Below, piece by piece: positions 7,959-16,999 of a stretch of 42,742 nt of DNA. A program made the position numbers and the translations under genes. This stretch comes from Gammaproteobacteria bacterium (lineage in GTDB: Bacteria > Pseudomonadota > Gammaproteobacteria > Eutrophobiales > Eutrophobiaceae). The notes beneath the pieces are model-generated. The model did not search any database, was not told the origin of the DNA, and worked only from the letters and a program-made list of their open reading frames with translations. Location: positions 80,118 to 122,859 of the forward strand of contig JANQNX010000011.1 of the NCBI GenBank assembly GCA_028279365.1, read 5' to 3'. Each line of letters starts with the position of its first letter. Position 1 is the first letter of the stretch.

Positions 7959-10322
7959 TTATTCCTTGGTTTTTAATACAGCGATGAGATCGAGGTGATC
8001 CAGTCTGGAACGTACCAGTAAACTGGAAAGTATTGTTGCAAAGATTACGGCCAGAGCCGATATCGCATAAGTTGATGGTTCAATGATTAAGGGTAAGCGA
8101 AAAATCTCCTGAGGGAGTTCCTTAATGATATACCAGGAAAACAGACGGCCAAATATCAGCCCTAACGGCAGTGCGAATAATGTCAGAAGGGCGAGTTCAC
8201 CCAATAGAATGAATGATATTTCAGCCTTGGTAAAACCAAGTACACGCATACTGGCCAGTTCGCGCGCTCGTTCTGACAAGGCAATACGTGCGGCATTGTA
8301 AATCACACCAAAAGTAATAATGACTGACAGCATTGCAATGAAACCAACAAAGATATAGACAAATTCTGCCGATGTGTCATAAAAAGAACTAATAACATTT
8401 TTACGCGCGGTGGTACTGGCGACCTGCGGCATATCGCGCAAGGTATTATAAATGTCATTTTCATAAGCCGAATCAATTTTTAGGTAAGCGCCTGAAATTG
8501 CATCGTCTTCCTGCATTAAACGATTTAATGCCTGTCGATCCATATAGGCAGCAACACCGATGTATTGATTGACCATGCTAACCACGCGCACTTTTTTTAT
8601 TGGGCGCTTGCCTTCCAGTACTTCGATGATGATTTCATCACCTTCTGTGAGTTTGAGCCGTTCCCCCAGGAATTCTGTCAGCAATATGCCATTTTCGGGC
8701 ATTTCAATGGGTTCATTTTCTGTATTCAATGAGCGGTAAAGATCACGCTGATTATCATAGCCATTAATACTGGTGAGATAAGACATGTGTTGATGGCGCA
8801 ACCTGACCGGGACGCTACGATAAACCTCACCATATTCAACACCCGGGATCCGTTGTAAGTCATAAAACGCCCGATATGATGTGGGTTCGATAAAATTGAC
8901 CGTAATGTCCTGGCGTTGGGCCAGACCGAATTCAATATCGATCATAAATTCGATGGCATCTTTAAAAAATGTGCCGACAACCATGACCGCACAGGCCAGT
9001 GCTATACCGATAACTGACATGGCAGATTTGAGTGGCTTGCGTTCCAGGTGACGAATGATCATCCGTAGAGATTGTGAAAAAAAACGTGTCAATCCGATTA
9101 GTTCGATAATACCTTTACTGTATTTTACTGGTGGCTCAGGTCGCATCGCTTCTGCCGGTGGTAACTTAACTGCGCGGTTTACCGCAAACACAGTGCCGAT
9201 AGTTGCGGCAAATAAGGTGATTAACGATGCAATCGTGATAATTTCAAAACGGACTTCATATTGCAGATAAGGCAGGCGATAAAATTCAGTATAAATTTCG
9301 CTTAATCCATGACCTAGCCAGATTCCGCAGGCTGTGCCGATCAATAAGCCGGCAATGACGATAACGGCAACAAAAGCGAGGTAATGCAAACCGACTTCAA
9401 CATTGCTATAGCCGAAGGCCTTTAATGCGGCAACCAATTCGCGTTGTGTGTTGATTAATCGACTAACAACGACATTTAACAGGAAGGCGGCGATACCGAG
9501 AAAGATGATGGAAAACATGCCTGCCATTTGCTCAAGTTGATCAATATCACTTTGGAATATGCGGTGTGATGTTTGCCATTTACGCTCGCGTGCATCCTTA
9601 CCGCCATAGTTTTCAAGCATCAGGTCGAGTTGCTGAATAATATCTTTTACATTGGTACCCGCCTGTACGGTCAGCACCACATCATTAAAGGCCTTATCCA
9701 TTTCAAATGCCTTGCCTAACACATCGCGTGCCATCCACATCACACCAAAGCGTGTGAAGTCCGGCATGACACCGCCGGGTGCTACCTGATAAATAAACTC
9801 GGGTGAGAGTGCGACACCGACAACGGTTAATTCCTGTAAATTACCCTTGATGATCATTTCCAGGGAGTCGCCGGGGTTTAAATTATGTGCATTGGCAAAG
9901 ACTTCATTGAGGATGACTTCATCATCACGTTCGGGATCGATATAACGGCCTTTAATAAGGTGTAAACGATTGACGAAGGGTTGCCTGTGATCGGGTACCG
10001 ATACGACCTCACCGATAACAGGTTCAAAATAATCTTTAACAGCTAATTTAACCGGCGCGACGACACGTGTTTCAACCTTATCGACACCCTTAATTGCCTC
10101 TATACGGGCACGTAAACTCTCTGGCGCACGATTAACAGTGGTAAATACATCGGCAAAACGATAATCGCGATAGTAGGCATCTCTGGTTAAGGTCAGTGCA
10201 TCAAGCGTGGTTAAGGACATGATAAAGGTGGCAACACCCGCAGCAATGACCATTAATATGGCAAAGGCCTGTCCCCAGCTGGCTTTTAAATCGCGGACTA
10301 ATTTAATATTAATCGTTTTCAA
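7959..10322 (-). CDS. ABC transporter permease with two FtsX domains
   Basis: The 787-residue protein has an N-terminal membrane segment (about 15-38), a periplasmic MacB-type core region, a first FtsX block of membrane helices (about 268-395), a second single helix (about 435-455) with another periplasmic domain, and a second FtsX block at the C-terminus (about 655-780, including FGVIYNAARIALSERARELA, the characteristic cytoplasmic loop). The duplicated architecture differs from MacB, whose permease is single and fused to its ATPase. Its partners are the ATPase 4 bases upstream and the adaptor 5 bases downstream. The substrate (lipid, peptide or drug) cannot be told. Confidence 0.88.
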   Translation of the reverse strand: MKTINIKLVRDLKASWGQAFAILMVIAAGVATFIMSLTTLDALTLTRDAYYRDYRFADVFTTVNRAPESLRARIEAIKGVDKVETRVVAPVKLAVKDYFEPVIGEVVSVPDHRQPFVNRLHLIKGRYIDPERDDEVILNEVFANAHNLNPGDSLEMIIKGNLQELTVVGVALSPEFIYQVAPGGVMPDFTRFGVMWMARDVLGKAFEMDKAFNDVVLTVQAGTNVKDIIQQLDLMLENYGGKDARERKWQTSHRIFQSDIDQLEQMAGMFSIIFLGIAAFLLNVVVSRLINTQRELVAALKAFGYSNVEVGLHYLAFVAVIVIAGLLIGTACGIWLGHGLSEIYTEFYRLPYLQYEVRFEIITIASLITLFAATIGTVFAVNRAVKLPPAEAMRPEPPVKYSKGIIELIGLTRFFSQSLRMIIRHLERKPLKSAMSVIGIALACAVMVVGTFFKDAIEFMIDIEFGLAQRQDITVNFIEPTSYRAFYDLQRIPGVEYGEVYRSVPVRLRHQHMSYLTSINGYDNQRDLYRSLNTENEPIEMPENGILLTEFLGERLKLTEGDEIIIEVLEGKRPIKKVRVVSMVNQYIGVAAYMDRQALNRLMQEDDAISGAYLKIDSAYENDIYNTLRDMPQVASTTARKNVISSFYDTSAEFVYIFVGFIAMLSVIITFGVIYNAARIALSERARELASMRVLGFTKAEISFILLGELALLTLFALPLGLIFGRLFSWYIIKELPQEIFRLPLIIEPSTYAISALAVIFATILSSLLVRSRLDHLDLIAVLKTKE

Positions 10323-10326
10323 GCTT

Positions 10327-11058
10327 TCACCACTTTATCTGCCTGGGTGAGATGCGGTTATTATTGATATGGACGTTGGAAATCATTCCATCACCGAGTT
10401 GAATGACTCTATCGGCCATGTCAGCAATAGCAGCATTATGCGTAATAACTGCGGTTGTGGTGCCTAGCTCTTTATTAATACGTTGCAAAGCCTCAAGCAC
10501 GATGACGCCGGTTTCTGAATCCAGTGCCCCGGTGGGTTCATCACACAGTAAAACGCTTGGGTTTTTAGCAATGGCCCGGGCAATAGCGACACGTTGTTGT
10601 TCACCACCAGACATTTCAGCAGGGAAGTGATGTAAGCGATCACCCAAATCAACCAGCTTTAGTGCATCTTCAGGTCGCATCGGATCAGTCGCAATCTCTG
10701 TGACAATAGAGACGTTTTCCAACGCCGTCAGGCTTGGAATTAAATTATAAAACTGAAACACAAAGCCAATGTGAAAACGGCGATAATTGGTCAGCTCAGT
10801 TTCGGTGGCGTTAGCGAGGTCGGTATCCCGATAAAAGACCTCTCCTGATGTTGGTTGGTCTAATCCACCTAAAATATTCAGGTAGGTGGATTTTCCGCTA
10901 CCAGAGGCACCGAGCAAGATAACGAGTTCACCGGCATATAACTCGGAATTCACGCCACGTAGCGCATGAACCTTAACTTCTCCCATTTCATAGGTTTTGG
11001 TTAAGTCTTTCGTTTGAAAAACGACGTCACTATTATTTGTTAACAATGCATCAGGCAT
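10327..11058 (-). CDS. ABC transporter ATP-binding protein (LolD/MacB type)
   Basis: The 243-residue ATPase has Walker [10 protein letters not shown] (50-58), a Q-loop in [11 protein letters not shown], signature MSGGEQQR (149-156), Walker [13 protein letters not shown] (169-180) and the switch histidine in AVITHN. The Q-loop and signature sequences are typical of the MacB/LolD/FtsE subgroup that works with FtsX-like permeases and moves substrates from the membrane or periplasm rather than across the inner membrane. It is first in the efflux operon; an FNR box lies about 150 bases upstream. Confidence 0.92.
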   Translation of the reverse strand: MPDALLTNNSDVVFQTKDLTKTYEMGEVKVHALRGVNSELYAGELVILLGASGSGKSTYLNILGGLDQPTSGEVFYRDTDLANATETELTNYRRFHIGFVFQFYNLIPSLTALENVSIVTEIATDPMRPEDALKLVDLGDRLHHFPAEMSGGEQQRVAIARAIAKNPSVLLCDEPTGALDSETGVIVLEALQRINKELGTTTAVITHNAAIADMADRVIQLGDGMISNVHINNNRISPRQIKW

Positions 11059-11407
11059 ATTTTTTAAAAAATCGTAACTGTAGACTTGAATGAAATTTAT
11101 CTGTTGGCAGTATGATTGCGAATACCTAATAAATAGTGTTCACTATTCTTAATTGTAGACAGGAAAATATTGTAAATTAACGCTGGCCACAGGTAACCAC
11201 CCACATTTGATCTATATCAATAATTGTCAAATAAGTTTGGAGGGCCTTTTGCCCTAAAATATTAAGTATTATGGCTCAAGTCACTCAAAAGCTTGTAAAA
11301 ACTAACTGATACTGGAAAAGTGTTCTATGAGTTCTCCGTGTCTTTCTATCCAGTCTCTATTAATACAATACTACATATAAATTTTACTAAACTGATTCAT
11401 TGAAGCC
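11059..11407. other. Divergent intergenic region, efflux operon / peptidase E
   Basis: This 349-base gap separates two divergent genes. It holds a perfect FNR box (11207-11220) and, nearby, a small hairpin AGGGC-CTTTT-GCCCT (about 11242-11256). A TACAAT (11169-11174, minus strand) could be a -10 for the efflux operon. Nothing coding is seen. Confidence 0.55.
11207..11220. promoter_or_regulatory. FNR/Anr box (perfect)
   Basis: TTGATCTATATCAA is an exact TTGAT-N4-ATCAA match. It lies 149 bases from the ABC ATPase start (minus) and 188 bases from peptidase E (plus). An FNR-type regulator with all cluster cysteines is encoded at 23649. Which gene it serves is uncertain, because neither side shows a -10 at the ideal class II distance. 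Confidence 0.65.
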
Positions 11408-12169
11408 ATGAAAAGAAACATCATTGCTATTGGTGGCGGCAAGATTATGCTGCCAACGAAGCGCGAACCACAGACCCTGCCCATTGATCAAAGCATTGTC
11501 CAACAGGTAAAGAAAAAAACACCACACGTATTATTTATTCCTACTGCCAGTGAAGATAATGCAGACTACTGTGCAGCCTTTCATAATCTTTATGCAGGAA
11601 GACTGGGCTGCAGTGTTCAAGAGTTATTGTTGTATCGAAATCGACCGTCGATAAGAAACATAAAAGCGCTTATTTCACAAAGCGATATTATTTATGTCGG
11701 TGGTGGTAATACACTGCGTATGATGAAGCTCTGGCGTCAGTTAGGTGTTGATACGTATCTGGACAGGGCAAGAAAACGTGGAGCCATATTGTGCGGTTTG
11801 AGTGCTGGAGCGATTTGCTGGTTTCGACAGGGTAATAGTGATTCGCGAAAATTCAAGGATGAAAATAACAAGACTTTAATTAAGGTGACAGGGTTAAACT
11901 ATGCTGACTTGCTGATGTGCCCACATTATGATGTTGAAAAACATCGACAGCCTTCCTTAAAAATAATGATGAAGACAACGCAAGGCGTTGCCATTGGTTT
12001 AGAGAATTGTGCGGCTTTGCACATCAAGGACGATGCATACCGGGTCCTTTCATCGAAGAAAAACAAAAAAGCCTATCTGATTTATTGGAAGCGTGACAAA
12101 TATATCAAGCGAGTATTAATGCCATCTGATAATTTTCGACCTTTAAGTGAGTTAAGCAAAGCCTGTTAG
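11408..12169 (+). CDS. pepE: Peptidase E (S51 family, alpha-aspartyl dipeptidase type)
   Basis: The 253-residue cytoplasmic protein shows the S51 pattern: IIAIGGGKI at the N-terminus, VLFIPTASED, IIYVGGGNTLRMMKLW, and the nucleophile elbow CGLSAGAICWF with S132, followed by H173 in LLMCPHYDVEKHR. Length is close to the family norm (about 230-250). Peptidase E cleaves Asp-X dipeptides; a close alternative is a cyanophycinase-like member of the same family, but the size and the GGGNT segment favour peptidase E. It is transcribed alone, divergent from the efflux operon. Confidence 0.82.
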   Translation: MKRNIIAIGGGKIMLPTKREPQTLPIDQSIVQQVKKKTPHVLFIPTASEDNADYCAAFHNLYAGRLGCSVQELLLYRNRPSIRNIKALISQSDIIYVGGGNTLRMMKLWRQLGVDTYLDRARKRGAILCGLSAGAICWFRQGNSDSRKFKDENNKTLIKVTGLNYADLLMCPHYDVEKHRQPSLKIMMKTTQGVAIGLENCAALHIKDDAYRVLSSKKNKKAYLIYWKRDKYIKRVLMPSDNFRPLSELSKAC

Positions 12170-12279
12170 TCCTGGACAAAAAGACACTTTTTCTACAAAA
12201 AGATTTAGCTCTTCGAAATTTAACTCATTGTTTTAAAAACTCCTTTCTCGGATAGTCGCAAGGCATTCAAGTTTTCAAA

Positions 12280-14049
12280 GTGTCTGCCGCTGCTACTGAT
12301 CCAAATCGAGATTTAATTATAAAAACAGTGAAGAATTTAAAACTAAGATCGATCATGATGTGCCTGTCAGCGATGATCGCTATTTTTCTTGTTTATACAT
12401 TTGCAAATGGCCGATCATTTACCGGTTATGTGAGTGATCTCGATAAACAATGGGATTCATATCAGGGACATCGTAATGAAAAAACTAGGCTGCGTTCTGA
12501 GTTAATTTCGCGTCTGGGTTACGATGGTCTGATTCACCATTACGATAACTTCATCTTAAGAAAGACAGAATCCTATAAGATTAAGGCATGGATATCTTAT
12601 GGTATCGTTTCGTCAACGTTAGATAAATTAATCGGTATGGCAGATACTTACGGTGAGCGGACGTCACTACAAGATATAAAAAGCACTGTGCTGGCTATCG
12701 GAGAAAACCTTAAATACGTAGAACAAGAAATAGAGAAAGGAACGGATGCTAAGGACATACTTTCTTCTATAGACATGGACTACTTTAGCACAACGCGTAG
12801 TCTGAAAAATTTAGGTCATGTGCTTTCCTCACAGCTTGGCAGTAATAAAGAGACGGAAGAAGATAAAACCGTGATTCGCATGATTGCAGTCATGGGACTT
12901 GATGGTTTTATTCAATCTTATAAACGCTATGTGATATTAGGCGATCCGATAGAGGAGATAAAAACCAGAGAATACGGAGAAAAAATAAAAGCGATTGCCG
13001 CTGAATATTTGAACTACGATGTTTCGTTTGGTGAAAAATTAGCAATCGAAGATATTCTTACTGTCGTTAATACTTATCTGTCCAAATTAGAAAAGATTAA
13101 TAGTATGTTAGCTGCAGGTGCTAGCGCTGAAGAGATAGATATGGAGGTAAAGGTTGATGATACAAAAGCAATCAGAGGGTTTAGTCTTTTGCAGGCGGTG
13201 AATCAAGGAGAGATTGAACAGAGTGGTAAAAAGGTTGAAGAATTAATTGCTTTTATCATCCAGAAACATTCTAACTATGTTAACCAGTATGCTGCTTTCT
13301 TGTTGATGATTATCCTGCTATTTAATTATTTTAGCTTTCAACTTGTTATTAAACCAATTGAAAGAATATCGCATTCGTTGTTGCTTTTGTCAGAAGGTAA
13401 AATGGAAATATCGGTTGAAGAAAAATCACTTAGAGTAAACGAGATTGGAAAAATGCAAGATGCGTTTAACGTGTTTAAAAAGCATGAAGCGCAACGATTA
13501 AAAGTAGAAAAAGAGTTAAAACAATTAGCAAGGACTGATCCTCTGACAGGACTCAGCAATCGTAATGAATTAAACCGTCGTTATAGTGACATCATACGTA
13601 TAGCGAAAAGGAAAAATGAGAAGATAGCCATATTGGCATTGGATTTGGACAATTTTAAAACCGTAAATGATACGTATGGTCATGCAGTTGGGGATGAATT
13701 TTTAGAAGAAGTCTCGGAAATATTAGTTAACGAGACGCGCGACTCGGATATTGTTGCCAGGATAGGGGGCGACGAGTTCGCGATTGTACTTTATGCGCCA
13801 GAACAGGAAGAAGACGTACAAATTCTAGCGAGACGAGTTATAAAACGTGTTTCAGATTTAAATATGATTGATGATAGTGCTATTCGTGCCGGTGTGAGCA
13901 TTGGTATTTGTTTTGACGAAGCCAGGAATTGTCAAAATTTAAAGAAAACACTGTCAAGGGCTGACCGGGCTCTCTATAACGCCAAAGAGTCTGGTAAAAA
14001 TAAAGTCATCTCAATCAATGCACTAATCGCTTCGGCATCAGCAATTTGA
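12280..14049 (+). CDS. Membrane diguanylate cyclase (GGDEF) with periplasmic sensor and HAMP
   Basis: The 589-residue protein starts with GTG. A membrane helix (about 22-42) is followed by a 290-residue, mostly helical periplasmic domain with no recognisable family, containing two similar helical stretches (LGYDGLIHHYDNFILR and MGLDGFIQSYKRYVIL) that look like an internal duplication. A second helix (about 340-360) leads to a HAMP linker and a GGDEF domain: GGDEF at about 496-500, with an RxxD inhibitory site (RDSD, 487-490) five residues before it. It should make c-di-GMP from two GTP under product feedback. No EAL domain is present. Confidence 0.9.
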   Translation: MSAAATDPNRDLIIKTVKNLKLRSIMMCLSAMIAIFLVYTFANGRSFTGYVSDLDKQWDSYQGHRNEKTRLRSELISRLGYDGLIHHYDNFILRKTESYKIKAWISYGIVSSTLDKLIGMADTYGERTSLQDIKSTVLAIGENLKYVEQEIEKGTDAKDILSSIDMDYFSTTRSLKNLGHVLSSQLGSNKETEEDKTVIRMIAVMGLDGFIQSYKRYVILGDPIEEIKTREYGEKIKAIAAEYLNYDVSFGEKLAIEDILTVVNTYLSKLEKINSMLAAGASAEEIDMEVKVDDTKAIRGFSLLQAVNQGEIEQSGKKVEELIAFIIQKHSNYVNQYAAFLLMIILLFNYFSFQLVIKPIERISHSLLLLSEGKMEISVEEKSLRVNEIGKMQDAFNVFKKHEAQRLKVEKELKQLARTDPLTGLSNRNELNRRYSDIIRIAKRKNEKIAILALDLDNFKTVNDTYGHAVGDEFLEEVSEILVNETRDSDIVARIGGDEFAIVLYAPEQEEDVQILARRVIKRVSDLNMIDDSAIRAGVSIGICFDEARNCQNLKKTLSRADRALYNAKESGKNKVISINALIASASAI

Positions 14050-14302
14050 GTTGCAATAAGTTGTCTTGGACAAAATAAACATGGCTTCCGTTTTAATCGG
14101 TAGAGTTAGGCAAGTAGAGGACAAACTTATATAGTACCAGAGAGCAGAGGGATTCATTTTTTAGTTTCCAGATAAATACTACAGAAAAAATCACATATAT
14201 TTCACATTACTTGCCGTAAGTGATTGATTATTAATAATTCTATGCTTGCAATGCGGAATTGGTGGGATATAATTTTTGCAATGCAACAAAGTCGTAATAA
14301 GT

Positions 14303-14524
14303 ATGAATAGTGAAAATCCTAATCCCGTTGAGAAAAATTTTCTGACCGAAAATAATTCGAAAGAAATCGAGTTATTGATGCAGTCGATCAAGTCGATTAT
14401 CAACGACGTGCAAACGATAAGGATGACGCACGAGTTGAATAAACTGACAGAAGTCAGGCTGGTCGATTTACAGTATACGGCGAATATGGTGCTCGAAACG
14501 GTCAAAGAGACGCTAAATAAGTAA
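14303..14524 (+). CDS. Small helical protein of unknown function
   Basis: The predicted 73-residue product is charged and mostly helical (EIELLMQSIKSIINDVQTIRMTHELNKLTE, abbreviated here as residues about 20-48), with no signal peptide, cysteines or membrane segment. The ATG at 14303 is chosen over a TTG nine codons earlier. I do not recognise a family. Codon use is ordinary for the window and it ends 13 bases before the convergent alpha/beta-hydrolase gene, so it could be real, but it may also be a chance frame. Confidence 0.45.
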   Translation: MNSENPNPVEKNFLTENNSKEIELLMQSIKSIINDVQTIRMTHELNKLTEVRLVDLQYTANMVLETVKETLNK

Positions 14525-14537
14525 TTCGTATTTCTCG

Positions 14538-15452
14538 TTAAGCTGGCTCTGAGTTTTCAAGAAATTTATTGTAATCAGTTGTGAATTCTTCCAGCACTTC
14601 AAAATACGGTAATGCCCCGGTTTGAAATACGTTAAATTCCCAGTTTTCCTTATGGGTCATTTTTTCTTTCCAACAATAATTCGTGAAGTCCCCCCGTACC
14701 CCATGACTCATCCATACCGGTTGTTTTAGCGATTCATAGATTTGATTAATATCCTGACTAAACAGAAAACCGGATAAAAAATAAAACGGCGCATAATATG
14801 CGCCAGGTTGTCGCGTTGTTAAACAGGCGTATTCATACATTGTTTCATCAATCTGTTTAGAGCCCCAGGTCTTTTGCAAAAAGAAACGAATACTTTTATG
14901 ACTCACCAATAGACGAAAAATTGGCGGGCCAAAAAACGGTTTTTTTAATAATTTAAGAAAACCGGGCATGCCTTTGTTTGTTTCAGGCAATCCATTTATT
15001 GGATATTCTTTATTAAAAGCGGTGGGGCTAACAAGTGCCAGTGATGTAAAGTTGTCCGGCTTTTCATAGGCGGCACGAGATAAAAACTCTGTTGACAAGG
15101 AAACGGCTAACGCATGTACGTTATTTATGTTGTGTCGTTGTTTGATTTCATGGCAAAGATAATGAATCGAGTCAGTCATTAAGCGAGGGGTATAATCTCG
15201 GTCACTGCGTTCAGAAAAACCATAGCCGGGTAAATCCAAAGCGTAGACCGGTCGAGTCTTTCGATAGTAATCATAGAGCGGTTTCACCTCATGTGCGCCG
15301 GCAGCAGCATTGACAGTATGGATCAGTAATAAAGGTGTTGTGTCCGATCCAGCTGGCCCATCAGTATAAAAACTGATCTTGCCGCCGACGGTATCCTTTA
15401 CTATACGTTCGCCTTCCAATGCTGGTGTTAATGCCATCTGTTGTTGAGTCAT
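14538..15452 (-). CDS. Alpha/beta-hydrolase fold protein with degenerate catalytic site
   Basis: The 304-residue protein has the alpha/beta-hydrolase order: strand PLLLIHTVNAAAGAHEVKPL, then PVYALDLPGYGFSERSD, then the nucleophile region NVHALAVSLSTEFLSRAA, a cap region, WMSHGVRGDF (acid strand) and GALPYFEVLEEF. The elbow, normally G-x-S-x-G, is A116-V-S118-L-S120; the oxyanion HG is H45-T46; and the catalytic His, normally in GHxPxxE, is A280. It may therefore be a non-enzymatic or altered member. It lies 28 bases downstream of the BciA-like gene in the same direction, so the two probably form an operon. Confidence 0.8.
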   Translation of the reverse strand: MTQQQMALTPALEGERIVKDTVGGKISFYTDGPAGSDTTPLLLIHTVNAAAGAHEVKPLYDYYRKTRPVYALDLPGYGFSERSDRDYTPRLMTDSIHYLCHEIKQRHNINNVHALAVSLSTEFLSRAAYEKPDNFTSLALVSPTAFNKEYPINGLPETNKGMPGFLKLLKKPFFGPPIFRLLVSHKSIRFFLQKTWGSKQIDETMYEYACLTTRQPGAYYAPFYFLSGFLFSQDINQIYESLKQPVWMSHGVRGDFTNYCWKEKMTHKENWEFNVFQTGALPYFEVLEEFTTDYNKFLENSEPA

Positions 15453-15480
15453 AGCAAGGTCGTGAGCTTATTGAGCATAA

Positions 15481-16503
15481 TCAAAATAAGGAATGATCCC
15501 CGAGTTCCTGTCCGTCCATGCCTTCGTTAAGTAAGCGCTGATAATGATCACGCAAACTATCCTTGCCATAGGAAGGCGTACTATCAGCATCATAAGCCTG
15601 AGTCGTATCATTGAATAGCAGCATAGATTCACTGGCATAATAGTGACCGATACGGGCAAACTCCGCCTTATCTTTTAATGCAGGAACCAGGAAAGATAAG
15701 CCCTGCAGGAGCGGAATAATAGCGTTAAACAACCACGAGGGCACATGTCTGAATTTCGGTGGTTTATTGCAGAGTTCAAATAACAACTGGCCCTGTTGCA
15801 ACGGTGTCAATGCCTCGCCGGGTCCGCCTATCGGTAAGGTTTTATTCTGCTTGGCTGCTTCAGTTAAACAATCGATCATAAAATTAGCCAAATCCTTTTC
15901 GCTGATCGGTTTGCATGCGGTTAATTCTCCATTAGAAAAAACGATAAACGGTTTCCCTTTTTTAACAGCTTCAACCTGGCCGGATAAGGATTTAAAAAAA
16001 GCAGTAGGACGAACAATGGAATACGTTAAACCGGAGTTGATTAGCTCCTGCTCAAATTTAAGTTTTGCATGTTGAAACGCTAACCGGGGTTTTTGGACAC
16101 AAATCGCTGAGAGTAAGATAAATTGTTTGGTGCCTGATTGCTTGGCAAGTTTGAGTATGTCGCTGTTAGCCTGATAATCAATCTTCCAGGCGTCATTAAT
16201 TCCACCGCTACGTGATGTTAAACAGGATATCACTGCATCAAACTGTTCTTGTTTAAACGCATCCTGTTTTAAGGAGTGGTTTTGACAGACATCACCAAAT
16301 CTTACCTCAGCACCCTGTAGTATTTGCTCAACCTCGCGAATATCCAGACGCCCACCAATACCGGCTTGAGGTCTTGAAAAACAGACGACTTCATGACCGT
16401 GATCGAGCAATTCCCGGACGACAACTTGACCAATGTAGCCCGTAGCGCCAAACACGATAACGCGTTTAGTTTGGTGTTTAGCGTTATTAAAGGATGTAAT
16501 CAA
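15481..16503 (-). CDS. BciA/DVR-like NAD(P)-binding reductase (8-vinyl-reductase homologue)
   Basis: The 340-residue protein has a Rossmann motif GATGYIG (19-25) followed by VVVRELLDHGHEVVCFSR. Segments such as SCLTSRSGGINDAWKIDYQA, LLSAICVQKP, AKLKFEQELINSGLTYSIVR, PTAFFKSLSGQVEAVKKGKP, LPIGGPGEALTP, RIGHYYASESM and EGMDGQELGDHSLF strongly recall divinyl chlorophyllide a 8-vinyl-reductases (BciA/DVR) over the full length. No other (bacterio)chlorophyll gene is visible, so the true substrate in this organism is unknown. It starts with TTG. It is probably cotranscribed with the degenerate hydrolase. Confidence 0.75.
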   Translation of the reverse strand: MITSFNNAKHQTKRVIVFGATGYIGQVVVRELLDHGHEVVCFSRPQAGIGGRLDIREVEQILQGAEVRFGDVCQNHSLKQDAFKQEQFDAVISCLTSRSGGINDAWKIDYQANSDILKLAKQSGTKQFILLSAICVQKPRLAFQHAKLKFEQELINSGLTYSIVRPTAFFKSLSGQVEAVKKGKPFIVFSNGELTACKPISEKDLANFMIDCLTEAAKQNKTLPIGGPGEALTPLQQGQLLFELCNKPPKFRHVPSWLFNAIIPLLQGLSFLVPALKDKAEFARIGHYYASESMLLFNDTTQAYDADSTPSYGKDSLRDHYQRLLNEGMDGQELGDHSLF

Positions 16504-16632
16504 TGGTGAAGTCTTGTGTCAAATGCCAGCTCGGTATGCAGTGTGACATAGATTACGACGTTTTACTTATTTGTCGGGGTTTTCTCTTCACAGCCAACTG
16601 TGGATTGCAGTATTATGTTTGAATAGCTGCCT

Positions 16633-16657
16633 AACTGCGTCCGTAGCTCAACTGGAT
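16633..16657 (+). repeat. Duplicate of the tRNA-Arg 5' end
   Basis: These 25 bases are identical to 16769-16793, covering 4 leader bases plus the acceptor 5' strand and D-arm start of the tRNA. The match stops abruptly after GGAT; the remaining tRNA is missing and is replaced by hairpin-forming sequence. Confidence 0.85.
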
Positions 16658-16660
16658 GAT

Positions 16661-16731
16661 GTGCAGGAAGCACAAATATCGCGGAGGCAGGACGCCGAGA
16701 GCGATGAGAGTATGACAGCGCAAAGCGCTGT
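16661..16731 (+). repeat. Hairpin-rich palindromic element, copy 1
   Basis: The segment contains consecutive small hairpins: GTGC-AGGAA-GCAC, GGC-AGGAC-GCC and a perfect ACAGCGC-AAA-GCGCTGT (16715-16731). The GGCAGGAC core and the CAC/GC-AAA-GC/GTG hairpin recur in copy 2 downstream of the tRNA, suggesting a REP-like repeat family. Confidence 0.5.
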
Positions 16732-16772
16732 TATTATAATTGATTAGTAAAATGATATTGCGAGTTACAACT

Positions 16773-16849
16773 GCGTCCGTAGCTCAACTGGATAGAGTAT
16801 CGGGCTTCGAACCCGAGGGTTGCAGGTTCGAGTCCTGCCGGGCGCGCCA
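16773..16849 (+). tRNA. tRNA-Arg (anticodon TCG)
   Basis: The 77-base gene folds as a normal tRNA: acceptor GCGTCCG paired with CGGGCGC (one G-U pair), discriminator G and encoded CCA; D-arm GCTC...GAGT; anticodon stem TCGGG/CCCGA with loop CTTCGAA giving anticodon TCG (reads CGA); T-arm GCAGG-TTCGAGT-CCTGC. It is followed 9 bases later by a strong terminator. Confidence 0.95.
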
Positions 16850-16858
16850 AATATAAAT

Positions 16859-16881
16859 ACCCGCATTGAGCGGGTTTTTTT
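16859..16881 (+). terminator. Rho-independent terminator of tRNA-Arg
   Basis: Stem ACCCGC / GCGGGT (16859-16864 and 16870-16875) with loop ATTGA, followed by a run of seven T. Confidence 0.9.
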
Positions 16882-16926
16882 ATTTATGCTGTTTGGTAGA
16901 TTTGGCTTGGTCCTGTCAGGTTCGAT

Positions 16927-16992
16927 AAATCGGCAGGACAGCCGATTTGGACAGACGTAGTCTGCACAAAGTGCGAGCTACATGGATGTAGC
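16927..16992 (+). repeat. Hairpin-rich palindromic element, copy 2
   Basis: Four hairpins follow each other: AAATCGGC-AGGACA-GCCGATTT (16927-16948), CAGAC-GTA-GTCTG (16952-16964), GCAC-AAA-GTGC (16964-16974) and GCTACAT-GG-ATGTAGC (16977-16992). All stems are perfect. An alternative pairing GTCCTG (16910-16915) with CAGGAC (16934-16939) is possible. The density of perfect stems is far above background. Confidence 0.7.
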
Positions 16993-16999
16993 GAGTTAA

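Noticed and set aside
14538..16503. A photosynthesis gene cluster
   Set aside because: Only one BciA-like gene is present; no other bch, crt, puf or acsF gene can be seen in the window.
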